Positions 24,853 to 33,597 of a stretch of DNA of 64,000 nt are shown in pieces (position 1 is the first letter of the stretch; each line of letters starts with the position of its first letter). Under the pieces are notes generated by a model, which ran no database searches, was not told the origin of the DNA, and was given only the letters and a program-made list of their open reading frames with translations. The stretch is from Segetibacter aerophilus. Lineage in GTDB: Bacteria > Bacteroidota > Bacteroidia > Chitinophagales > Chitinophagaceae. The position numbers and the translations under genes were made by a program. The stretch lies in NCBI RefSeq assembly GCF_007991655.1, contig NZ_BJYT01000004.1:124001-188000 (forward strand), read 5' to 3'.

Positions 24853-27285
24853 TTATTTTATTTCGATCAATATTTCTGCTGACTTCAATCCTTGTGCTTT
24901 AGCTTTTAAAATCACCTTGCCTGGCTTTCCGACTGGTCGCACTATAGCCAGGCATCTTCCCCGAAAAGTGTTTCTTTGTGACTGTTTAAAACTTGCCATT
25001 TCTGCAGGATTTGCATTTCCTGTTGCTTCTATGTTTGCATTGCCAGTGATAGTAAAATATACAGGGATTGTCGCATTTGGTATCACACTTCCAGCTTCGT
25101 CAATAACTTCGGCCGTTATATAACTAAGGTCATTTCGATCAGCTTTTATTAAACTTCGATCGGCTCTCAGTCTTATTCCCGCAGGCTTTCCCGTTGTTGC
25201 CAATGTAAAGGAATCGACCTTTTTACCCTCCTCTATCCCATACGCTTTTAAAACTCCTTGTTCATACAAAATATTAAAATCGGCAGTTAGCCTGGTTTGT
25301 AACGAGACCGCTTTTTCACCGATAACCTTTCCGTTTAGTTCAACCTGAACTAAGGGGTAATTTGAGTACACGTTTACAAGCAATTCCTTTCCTTCGCTGC
25401 CTTCAAAATTCCATGTCGGATATTCATCTGGCCATCCCCACTGTGTAATAACTTCTCTGTGCCCTTGTGGTATTGGTGCATGTACCAGCATTGCCAGGTT
25501 GCTTCGCTTCCAAACAATATCTCTGTACCAGGACTGCGGTTTTTTACCTCCAATCAAATCTATATCGCCACAATAACCGTTGTACCATGGCCACTTCTTT
25601 ATCACCGAAACAACCGTATCTAACTCTGCATGACCAATACCTGTTTCTCCTATGTAGTCCATGGCGGTCCAAACAAAATCTCCCAATACGTATGGATGCA
25701 GTTCTACCTGTTGCCAGTTATCAAGAGCATTTTTAGCAAATGACTCAGTGCCGACCATAACGCGGTCGGGGTGTTTTTTGTGGTCGGGCTCATACTGTTG
25801 CCACATATAGTTGTAGCCGCCTATGTCAAAAAGCCTAAAAGCGTTTTCAGTAGTATCCCACTTATAACCTTTGTTATCCCAAAAGTCACAAAGCGCTTCA
25901 GACACAGGCCTTGTTCCATCAAGCTTATAAATTTCATCTTTTAATTTTTTAGTTATGGCCAGTCCCGAAGAGTCAACTCTTTCTTTTATTTCATTACCAA
26001 TACTCCAGATAATTACGGAGGGATGATTTCTATCACGTTCAACAAGAGACGTGATATCTTTTTGCCACCATTTATTAAAAAACCGGTGATAGTCTTGCGG
26101 ATTTTTTGGCAACTGCCATTGATCGAATGCCTCGTCAATTACCAATAATCCCAGTCTGTCGCAGGCATTCAAAAATTCCTTAGAAGGAGGATTGTGACTG
26201 GTACGAACTGCATTGAAGCCATAAGCTTTTAACAGTTCTACCTTCTTTTCTTCTGCACGTCGTATCGCAACACTGCCTAACGGCCCGTTATCGTTGTGAA
26301 CGGATCCGCCCTTCAACAACGTTTTTTTTCCATTAATTAAAAGACCTTTTGTTGCGCTGTACTCAACGGATCTCACGCCGAAGGAATTTGCGAGCTGATC
26401 TATTACCCGGTTATTTCTCCAAACCTCTGTCTCGGCTGTATATAAAGAAGGATGATCAGGTGACCACAACGAAGGGTGACTTATGTTAATAGTTTGAACG
26501 ATTTCTTTTGCATTTTCTTTTTCGAGTATAAAAGTTGATTTAACTGATGAAACAATTTTGCCTGCTCTATCTTTTATTCTTGTTAGCAGTGTCGCAGGTG
26601 CTGTTCCTACATCACTAGACACAATGGTCTTGATTTTTATATCAGCAGCCTGGTCAGAAGCTTTTACTGTGCTTATAAAGACACCGTGTTCCTTCACAAA
26701 AACAGAGTTGGTTGTTGTTAGCCAAACGTTGCGATAAATGCCCGATCCGCTGTACCACCGTGTATTCTTGCCTTCGTTTCGTACCCTTACAGCAAGTACA
26801 TTTTGCCGTCCATCTTTAGCAAGATGAAGATGAGGCGTAAGGTCGTAGCTAAAACCTGTATAGCCGTAAGGATGATTGCCAAGATGCTTTCCATTGATCC
26901 ACACATCACAGTCCATATAAACCCCATCAAAGTAGATTGAATATTTCTTGTTGCCATTGCCGGCTGTTTTAAAGTGCTTGCGATACCATGCAGTTCCACC
27001 TACGGTATAACCTGTTGATGTACTTCCAACACTGGCTTTTGAAAAAGGTCCAATAACACTGTCTGATTGATTAGGAAGATCTTCAATGCTCCAATCATGG
27101 GGCACGTCAAGTTCACGCCATGCCTTATCATCCAAAGCTTCTTTTTCCGCATTTAAAATATCTCCCTTAAAAAACTTCCAACCTTCGTTGAAGCTTTGCC
27201 TGCGACTGTATTGACCCAGTAAAGAATTTAAGATGAAGTTTGAGAATAATATTAATCCTAAAAAGTAGCAATTTGGACGTCTCAT
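24853..27285 (-). CDS. Glycoside hydrolase family 2 beta-galactosidase with DUF4982
   Basis: 810 residues with a signal peptide ending near LLGQY. Domains in order: sugar-binding N-domain (WFKGD-like region and DVPHDWSIEDLP), immunoglobulin-like domain, then the TIM barrel. The acid/base Glu is in VIIWSIGNEI and the nucleophile in VMVGTESFAKN. The C-terminal part carries the DUF4982 signature (LVQVELNGKVIGEKAV) and a further GH2 C-domain. The compact size and DUF4982 separate it from the LacZ-type protein at 1-1154. The Bacteroidota family hydrolyses beta-galactosides or beta-glucuronides from plant and host glycans in the periplasm. Confidence 0.93.
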   Translation of the reverse strand: MRRPNCYFLGLILFSNFILNSLLGQYSRRQSFNEGWKFFKGDILNAEKEALDDKAWRELDVPHDWSIEDLPNQSDSVIGPFSKASVGSTSTGYTVGGTAWYRKHFKTAGNGNKKYSIYFDGVYMDCDVWINGKHLGNHPYGYTGFSYDLTPHLHLAKDGRQNVLAVRVRNEGKNTRWYSGSGIYRNVWLTTTNSVFVKEHGVFISTVKASDQAADIKIKTIVSSDVGTAPATLLTRIKDRAGKIVSSVKSTFILEKENAKEIVQTINISHPSLWSPDHPSLYTAETEVWRNNRVIDQLANSFGVRSVEYSATKGLLINGKKTLLKGGSVHNDNGPLGSVAIRRAEEKKVELLKAYGFNAVRTSHNPPSKEFLNACDRLGLLVIDEAFDQWQLPKNPQDYHRFFNKWWQKDITSLVERDRNHPSVIIWSIGNEIKERVDSSGLAITKKLKDEIYKLDGTRPVSEALCDFWDNKGYKWDTTENAFRLFDIGGYNYMWQQYEPDHKKHPDRVMVGTESFAKNALDNWQQVELHPYVLGDFVWTAMDYIGETGIGHAELDTVVSVIKKWPWYNGYCGDIDLIGGKKPQSWYRDIVWKRSNLAMLVHAPIPQGHREVITQWGWPDEYPTWNFEGSEGKELLVNVYSNYPLVQVELNGKVIGEKAVSLQTRLTADFNILYEQGVLKAYGIEEGKKVDSFTLATTGKPAGIRLRADRSLIKADRNDLSYITAEVIDEAGSVIPNATIPVYFTITGNANIEATGNANPAEMASFKQSQRNTFRGRCLAIVRPVGKPGKVILKAKAQGLKSAEILIEIK

Positions 27286-27838
27286 TTTCGAAGCCTGTTA
27301 TACTTTATTGATTTGTTATAAATGTAATTTATTTAGTTTCTAATTTGATGAATCGAATTTCTTCTGAAGTAAACATTATCGTATAAGAGACCTAAAAAGA
27401 GTACTATATAATTCCTCATATAATACCTTTTTAAGATTGCAACGTTGACTTTTATAAGTTATATTTGAACAGATTTGATTGACTTTTTATTATTTACGTT
27501 TATAGAAAGCTTAAGAGAGTTGTTAACGAGCTGTTTCATAATAGCACATTATCATAACGCAATGCTCTTATATGCTACTATTGCAGTTTAAAAGTCCTCT
27601 TAATCGAATACAATCCCCCAATAGTTTCAGCTATTATTCTATAAGAAGATCTAATCCACTTCATTGAAATTCCTCAAATAAGTTTTTCGTAAAACTTACT
27701 TCTTACGATTTTTTATTAATTATTCTAAAAAGGCTAAAACGCTTGTTTTATAAGCGTGCTTGGTCTTTAGGCAAAATCATGATTATCTTTTTTCGAGGAC
27801 TTTCGTCTCTTTAAAGATGATCTATTAAGACTTGAGGT
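27286..27838. other. Gene-free divergent region upstream of the exopolysaccharide cluster
   Basis: 553 bp, strongly AT-rich, between the divergent GH2 and response-regulator starts. It contains one consensus-like promoter at 27437-27467 facing the cluster; no protein-coding or structural RNA signal is seen. If that promoter is used, the response-regulator mRNA would carry a leader of about 365 nt. Confidence 0.5.
27437..27467 (+). promoter_or_regulatory. Candidate TTG-N20-TAnnTTTG promoter
   Basis: TTG at 27437-27439, then exactly 20 nt, then TATATTTG at 27460-27467, which fits the Bacteroidota -33/-7 architecture well. It points toward the response regulator 370 nt away. Confidence 0.45.
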
Positions 27839-28237
27839 ATGGTAATATTAATAGCTGAAGATGATCCAATGATATTAATGACCCTGGAAACTTTTTTTAT
27901 CAAAGAAGGATACCAGGTAATAACAGCTAACAATGGAAGAGAGGCAATTCAAAAAATTGAAGAATATCTTCCTGATATCATTATAACAGACGTAATGATG
28001 CCCTTTTACTCCGGTCTTGAGATTATAGCCAAAATAAAAAATGGAGTTAATAAAAAAATTGCTGTAGTAGTTCTTTCAGCGATGGGGCAAGAAAGTGCTG
28101 TAAAAGAGGCTTTTGAATTAGGGGCAGATGATTACCTAACAAAGCCCTTTAGTCTTGTTGAACTTTCTCTGAGAGTTAAGCGGCTTGTAAAAGTGAAGGC
28201 ACGAAACACATTATACCAATTAGATGAAAAGCTTTGA
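27839..28237 (+). CDS. Single-domain response regulator (CheY-like receiver)
   Basis: 132 residues, receiver domain only: acidic pocket E7/D8/D9 (AEDDP), phosphoacceptor D51 (ITDVMMP), conserved Ser80 (VVLSAMG) and Lys102 (LTKPFS). A short basic tail follows and there is no output domain, so it would act by protein contact. It is the first gene of a putative exopolysaccharide operon (next start 56 nt on). It may signal to the HEAT-repeat protein or the GT2 synthase in the cytoplasm. No histidine kinase lies in the window. Confidence 0.92.
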   Translation: MVILIAEDDPMILMTLETFFIKEGYQVITANNGREAIQKIEEYLPDIIITDVMMPFYSGLEIIAKIKNGVNKKIAVVVLSAMGQESAVKEAFELGADDYLTKPFSLVELSLRVKRLVKVKARNTLYQLDEKL

Positions 28238-28293
28238 CAAATAAAGCGCTTGTAGTTATTTTTTTTTAACTGGTCAACCTCTGTAAACACTCA

Positions 28294-30108
28294 ATGCCTT
28301 CCATTTTCATTTCTTATCGCTATCCTAAAAATATTTTTTTCCGAAGTTTTTTAACCCTGGTTATTTGTCTCAACTGTTTTTTTTTAATTGCCCAAAAGAA
28401 ACAGCGCCCTAACAGCACCTTCCCTAATAGTCATCTAAAGCACATAGTATTACCACACCAGACATTTAATTCAATTGGTAAAAGCTATGGCCTGACAGGA
28501 GAAGAGATTGCTGATTATAATAATCTTGAATATTACGACGGTGACGTCATTCCTAAATATCTAACCATTCCTTTAACTAAACGCAATTCTTCAATAGATA
28601 AAATCGCTTTTACTAACGAACATTTAGTGCCGCTTTTTCAAATTAAAGGAATTCCTGGAAGACTTATTCGATATAAAAAAAATGGAAATAACCCATTAAT
28701 CAGGCGGGTAAACGGGTCACCGCTTTTAGTCGGATACTTACACACCAATGAAGTGAATAACGAGGTCGTTGAAACAGTTGTACCTGCTGGTATTAGACAC
28801 TTTGGACAAGTTAAACAAGCTGGCAAAAAAGCTGCAATAACAGACCTAAAACCTGCAATTACAATTGCGATAGCGGTACCACAAAAAGCTCTTGCGTCAG
28901 CTGTAGTAGGGGGTGCTGATACTGTCTCAGCCATTAGGGCTGCTATTGTCCTTCCTAAGATCGTCAACTCTTCGTCGACTCTTTTGAAAGAAAAAAGACC
29001 TGCACTGGTAGAAATAAAAAAGCCTCAACCGCGCCCTGCAACCCGGGAAAGAAAAGTTCTCTTTCTTGTGGAAATTCAACTAGCTATTACCTTTTTTTTA
29101 TTGGTAATTATATTTTTTGTTGCAGCATTAAGAAATAGAAAAGAGGTATTACATACTCAACTAAAGGCATCAATTCGTAAGGTGCTAATTAATGAAGTTC
29201 TCCGTGAAGAAACATTTTCAGAAAACCTAAATAGAAGTCTATCCACATCTGACTTCTTAAAAAAGCAAATGGCAAAAAAAGGAGGTCGACAATTTATAAT
29301 AGATGAAATTATCAATGGACGTAAAAGTATAAAAGGCAAAGCAGGTGAAGAATTCCTTAAGCTATACGTGTCTCTTAACATGAACGATGATTCTTCTAAA
29401 AAGCTTAAAAGCAAAAACTGGAACGATGTTGTAAAAGGGATTCAGGAGTTGGCTATTATGGAGCAAAATCATAAAATGACGGAGATTTTTCATGAGATAA
29501 ACAGTAGAAATGAATTAATACGAATGGAAGCGCAATGTGCATTAGTACGCCTGTCAGGCTTTGGTGGATTGTGGTTTTTAAATGTCTTAAACTATCCTAT
29601 CTCTGAGTGGCAGCAAATGAAATTGTTAAGTATGCTATCTACTCTGCCTTTTTCCGACATTCCTGATTTACATCTCTTGCTTACCTCTCCCAACGAATCA
29701 TCCGTCATTTTCACCCTTAAACTAATTGGTCTATTTCAACAGAGGACAATGCACGGCGAGGTGATAAAGTGCCTGGCAAATAAAAATGAGACTATTCGTT
29801 TTTTCGCCATTAAATGCTTGAAAGAGATACATAATGAGTATACAGTGGATATACTATTGAGAAAGTTTGCAACTGAGTCACGGAAAAATAAAATATCGAT
29901 TGTAAAAGTTATGGGAGAAATCGGGAGCCAGGACCAGTTAGATTTTCTACTGGATGTATTATCCGTGGATGACGATACGCTAAAAATTTCTGCGGCAAAA
30001 GCATTGAGCAAACTGGGGGCAAAGGGCAACTATTTGCTTGAAGAATATTGCGGCAGGAGAGGTGGCCAGTATTCTCAAATTTTTCTTCATATAAAATCAG
30101 GGGTTTAA
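28294..30108 (+). CDS. LysM-transmembrane-HEAT repeat protein
   Basis: 604 residues. N-terminal signal/anchor (LTLVICLNCFFLIAQ), then a LysM-like peptidoglycan-binding segment (VLPHQTFNSIGKSYGLTGEEIADYNNL). A proline/lysine-rich stretch precedes one membrane helix at about 255-277 (IQLAITFFLLVIIFFVAAL). The C-terminal ~330 residues are helical with HEAT-like repeats (MEAQCALVRLSGFGGLWFL, ETIRFFAIKCLKEI, LKISAAKALSKLGAKG). Predicted topology: periplasmic LysM, cytoplasmic HEAT. It sits between the receiver and the GT2 synthase (2 nt to the next ATG) and could connect cytoplasmic regulation to the cell wall. The function is an inference. Confidence 0.75.
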   Translation: MPSIFISYRYPKNIFFRSFLTLVICLNCFFLIAQKKQRPNSTFPNSHLKHIVLPHQTFNSIGKSYGLTGEEIADYNNLEYYDGDVIPKYLTIPLTKRNSSIDKIAFTNEHLVPLFQIKGIPGRLIRYKKNGNNPLIRRVNGSPLLVGYLHTNEVNNEVVETVVPAGIRHFGQVKQAGKKAAITDLKPAITIAIAVPQKALASAVVGGADTVSAIRAAIVLPKIVNSSSTLLKEKRPALVEIKKPQPRPATRERKVLFLVEIQLAITFFLLVIIFFVAALRNRKEVLHTQLKASIRKVLINEVLREETFSENLNRSLSTSDFLKKQMAKKGGRQFIIDEIINGRKSIKGKAGEEFLKLYVSLNMNDDSSKKLKSKNWNDVVKGIQELAIMEQNHKMTEIFHEINSRNELIRMEAQCALVRLSGFGGLWFLNVLNYPISEWQQMKLLSMLSTLPFSDIPDLHLLLTSPNESSVIFTLKLIGLFQQRTMHGEVIKCLANKNETIRFFAIKCLKEIHNEYTVDILLRKFATESRKNKISIVKVMGEIGSQDQLDFLLDVLSVDDDTLKISAAKALSKLGAKGNYLLEEYCGRRGGQYSQIFLHIKSGV

Positions 30109-30110
30109 TT

Positions 30111-31577
30111 ATGATATGGTTTGAAATACTTGCGGGAATGCTAACCGACATCCTCTATTTTTATTGCGCCTGCATGCTGGTTTTCTACGTGCTGTTTGCC
30201 ATAGTTTCAATTGGTGAAACCTTAAGGAACTATAAAAAAAATAATTCAACTGACTATTCTTTATTAGCCACCTCAGAGCTTGGTCCTTCAGTCAGCATTA
30301 TAGCTCCGGCTTTTAATGAAGGAGTTGGAATAATAGACAATGTGCGTTCACTCTTATCAATGTACTATAGTAACCTTGAAATTATCATCGTCAATGATGG
30401 AAGTACGGACGACTCACTGCAAAAGTTGATAAGTGCCTATGAATTACGAAAGGTTGATTTTTTTATCGAAAAACAACTTCCGTCAAAGCATGTAAAAGGG
30501 GTCTATAAAAGTACAAATCCCGTTTATAAGAAATTGATAATAGTTGATAAAGTAAATGGTGGTAAAGCTGATGCATTGAATGCTGCCATCAACATTGCTT
30601 CAAAAGACTATATTGTTGCAATTGATGTTGATTGCATTCTGGAGCAGGATGCGCTTTTGAAGATTATCAAAACCCTTATCGATTATCCAAAAGTCAGGGT
30701 GATAGCTTCTGGGGGGGTAGTGCGAATTGCCAATTCTTGTGTGGTTGAAGATGGAAAACTAGTGAAGGTCAACTTGCCAAAGAATTACTTGGCAAGGGTT
30801 CAAACGCTCGAATATTTGCGCTCGTTTTTATTGGGCCGGATGGCGTGGACAAGATTAAATGGCCTGCTTTTAATATCTGGTGCTTTCGGTGCATTTGATA
30901 GAGAGATTGTAATCAAATGCGGTGGATATAATACGAAAACGGTGGGAGAGGACATGGAGTTAATTGTGCGAATGAGAAGATATATGGTTGAAACAAATGA
31001 ACCTCACTGTGTCAAATACATCCCCGATCCTCTTTGTTGGACAGAAGCTCCATCAACTTATAAAGTTCTTGGTAGGCAGAGAAACAGGTGGATGCGCGGA
31101 ACGATAGAAACATTGTTAGCACATAAAATAATTTTCTTTAACAAACGTTATGGGCTGATGGGTTACATCAGCTATCCTTACTGGTTCTTTTTTGAAATGA
31201 TGGGCCCCGCTATCGAGTTTGTCGGCTTCTCGATATTTTTAACAGCAACTATTTTAGGAATAATAAAGTGGAAGTTTTTCTTTTCAATGCTTTTATTTAT
31301 GATCTCGTTTGGCTGTATGTATTCGTCTTTTGCCATTCTAATGGAAGTACTAAGCTATCATCAGTATAAAAGAAGGAGTGATATTTTAAAGCTTTTATTA
31401 GTTGCCGTTACAGAGCCTTTTTTGTTCCATCCTTTTATGGTTTGGTCGAGTATTATGGGAATGGTTGATTATTTAAGAAATAAGAAAAGTTGGGGCGAAA
31501 TGACAAGAAGCGGATTTAGTACAAAGACTTTAGAATTAAAACCAGGTATCGTAAATGGAGATTACAGGAAAGCTTAA
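30111..31577 (+). CDS. Processive GT2 glycosyltransferase (exopolysaccharide synthase)
   Basis: 488 residues from ATG 30111, 2 nt after the previous stop; the frame is open to 30048 but that part is antigenic noise inside the upstream gene. One N-terminal membrane helix, a GT-A catalytic domain and three to four C-terminal helices, as in PgaC/NodC/cellulose synthases. Catalytic signs: NEG and IIIVNDGSTDDS, DVD at 172-174, ED at 280-281 (GEDMEL) and Q323-R324-x-R326-W327. These mark processive beta-polymerases using UDP-sugars. The polymer is not identified; poly-GlcNAc-like is a reasonable guess. The next gene overlaps the 3' end by 23 nt. Confidence 0.93.
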   Translation: MIWFEILAGMLTDILYFYCACMLVFYVLFAIVSIGETLRNYKKNNSTDYSLLATSELGPSVSIIAPAFNEGVGIIDNVRSLLSMYYSNLEIIIVNDGSTDDSLQKLISAYELRKVDFFIEKQLPSKHVKGVYKSTNPVYKKLIIVDKVNGGKADALNAAINIASKDYIVAIDVDCILEQDALLKIIKTLIDYPKVRVIASGGVVRIANSCVVEDGKLVKVNLPKNYLARVQTLEYLRSFLLGRMAWTRLNGLLLISGAFGAFDREIVIKCGGYNTKTVGEDMELIVRMRRYMVETNEPHCVKYIPDPLCWTEAPSTYKVLGRQRNRWMRGTIETLLAHKIIFFNKRYGLMGYISYPYWFFFEMMGPAIEFVGFSIFLTATILGIIKWKFFFSMLLFMISFGCMYSSFAILMEVLSYHQYKRRSDILKLLLVAVTEPFLFHPFMVWSSIMGMVDYLRNKKSWGEMTRSGFSTKTLELKPGIVNGDYRKA

Positions 31578-33597
31578 AAGAATATCAGAACGATTATTTA
31601 TTGCCTTACAGTCATTTGCCTTATTGTCAATTATTTGTTTATTTATAGTTCTGCTGCTCCGGTTGTTTGAACTTAATTACAATCTTTATTTCCATTCGAC
31701 TAAAGTACGCTTGTTTACTCTTTATAGATCTGCTTTCCTAACCGACTTATTCTTCTGGTGTAGGTTTTGCGCCCTTCAGCTTTTAATCTTTCTTCCTCTG
31801 TTTTTTCTAAATAAAAAATTAAGCAACATAGTATTTGGAGGAATTGTCTTCATCTATCTTATTCTCCAACTATCTCTTACACTCTATTTTTCACAGGCTT
31901 TAGTGCCTTTGGGAGCCGATGTTTACGGATATTCTTTTGCAGAAATCAAGCAGACAATTGGCGCGTCCGGGCATGTATCAATGGCACTTGTTTTCGGCGT
32001 TCTTGCTTTAATTATGATCTGCGCGGCTGGTTTTTATTTCATTCCTAAAAAAATTAAAATAGGTAAAAGAGCATTGTTATTAATTGCCATAACAGCTGCT
32101 ATATCTGTCACGCTCAGTTCCTTTATTGCTGTTCCCCGTGCTGCCGAAAGTTCAGAGTTTCTCAACAATCTTTCCATTAATAAAACTGGTTTCTTTTTAA
32201 CTCAATCACTTGAGCATTTTTTTCCCGAAGAAACTGAAACCGATATTTATGCGGACTCCTATATCGGTGATGATGATGATAGAGAATCTTCCATAGCAAG
32301 ATTTGATTATATAGATGAATCTCATTATCCTTTTCTTCATAGAGATAGTACTCATGATGTTTTATCTCCTTTCCTGCGTAAGGAAAATGGCCCCCCTAAC
32401 ATTGTAATACTATTGGTTGAAGGTTTAGGTAGAGCGTTCACTAATGAGGGAGCTTACCTTGGAAATTTTACTCCTTTTATCGATTCTCTGTCTAATGAAA
32501 GTATTTACTGGGAGAATTTTTTAAGTGAAGGAGGTAGGACATTTGCAGTATTGCCTTCCGTAATTGGCTCACTACCTTTTTATAAAAATGGTTTTGCAGA
32601 AGCAGGTGATAAAATGCCGCCCCATCTCTCTCTTATCAGTTTACTTAAACTAAATGGCTATCATACTTCCTTCTATTATGGTGGGGACTCGAGGTTTGAC
32701 AATATGCAGCTGTTTCTTAAAAAGAGCAATATTGATAAGGTGACCGATGAGTCGAATTTTGGCCCCGGGTATGCTTTAATGCCAAAAAGTGTCAACGGAT
32801 TTTCATGGGGATACGGCGACAAAGAGCTGTTCAGAAAGTATTTTAACGACCGTACAACTGCTGCGAAAAGTCCCTTCTTAGATATTGTGTTAACAGTGTC
32901 GACACACACGCCTTTTTTGGTTAATGATCAGCAACAATACCTGGATAAGTTTGAAGGGCGGCTGCAGCAACTAGGCTTTGAAGATGATAGAAAGAAGGAG
33001 TATAGAGATTATAAGTATCAATATGCAAGTATCCTTTATACTGATGATGCTATCAGAAACTTTATTAACACCTACTCTAAACGGGCTGATTTTAATAATA
33101 CTATCTTCTTCATAACAGGCGATCATCGTATGCCCGAAATACCGATGGCAAGTAAAATAGACCGGTATCATGTGCCGATGTTAATATATTCTCCTCTGCT
33201 TACAAGAACTGCAAAAATCTCTTCAATCTCAACGCATTTCGATATTACGCCAAGTATATTAGCTTACATAAAAGCTAACTACCCCGTACAGTTACCTTCC
33301 CTGGTGTCATGGATGGGAAGTGGTTTAGATACGATGCGATCCTTAAATAGCAAGCATGCTTATCCATTGCTTCAAACAAAAACAGAATTGGTTGATTTTT
33401 TAGAAGGGGATATTTTATTGAACAATTTGCAGCTCTTTAAGCTGAAGCAGGGCCTGAAATCGTCTCCGGTTGAAGATGAAGCTAAGGCCGCAACAATGCT
33501 GCACTCATTTAACGAGTTTAAAAAGAAGAACGAGAGGGCTATTAACGGTGCCCCCCTTTTGCCAGACTCAATTTACAATCGTTATTTCCCTCGATAG
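31555..33597 (+). CDS. LTA synthase/sulfatase-like membrane phosphotransferase
   Basis: 680 residues. Five N-terminal membrane helices, then a periplasmic alkaline-phosphatase-superfamily domain: E289 (LLVEGLGR), nucleophile T329 (GGRTFAVLPS), D523-H524 (TGDHR). This is the LtaS/OpgB pattern with metal ligands and a threonine nucleophile. It would transfer phosphoglycerol or phosphoethanolamine groups to a glycan at the outer face of the inner membrane. Its start lies 23 nt inside the GT2 gene, so the two are translationally coupled and the polymer is the likely acceptor. Its 3' end overlaps the opposite gene by 16 nt. Confidence 0.88.
   Translation: MEITGKLKRISERLFIALQSFALLSIICLFIVLLLRLFELNYNLYFHSTKVRLFTLYRSAFLTDLFFWCRFCALQLLIFLPLFFLNKKLSNIVFGGIVFIYLILQLSLTLYFSQALVPLGADVYGYSFAEIKQTIGASGHVSMALVFGVLALIMICAAGFYFIPKKIKIGKRALLLIAITAAISVTLSSFIAVPRAAESSEFLNNLSINKTGFFLTQSLEHFFPEETETDIYADSYIGDDDDRESSIARFDYIDESHYPFLHRDSTHDVLSPFLRKENGPPNIVILLVEGLGRAFTNEGAYLGNFTPFIDSLSNESIYWENFLSEGGRTFAVLPSVIGSLPFYKNGFAEAGDKMPPHLSLISLLKLNGYHTSFYYGGDSRFDNMQLFLKKSNIDKVTDESNFGPGYALMPKSVNGFSWGYGDKELFRKYFNDRTTAAKSPFLDIVLTVSTHTPFLVNDQQQYLDKFEGRLQQLGFEDDRKKEYRDYKYQYASILYTDDAIRNFINTYSKRADFNNTIFFITGDHRMPEIPMASKIDRYHVPMLIYSPLLTRTAKISSISTHFDITPSILAYIKANYPVQLPSLVSWMGSGLDTMRSLNSKHAYPLLQTKTELVDFLEGDILLNNLQLFKLKQGLKSSPVEDEAKAATMLHSFNEFKKKNERAINGAPLLPDSIYNRYFPR

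Noticed and set aside
24682-24882. 66-residue ORF over repeat copy E
   Set aside because: Explained by the intergenic repeat and the ends of two convergent genes.
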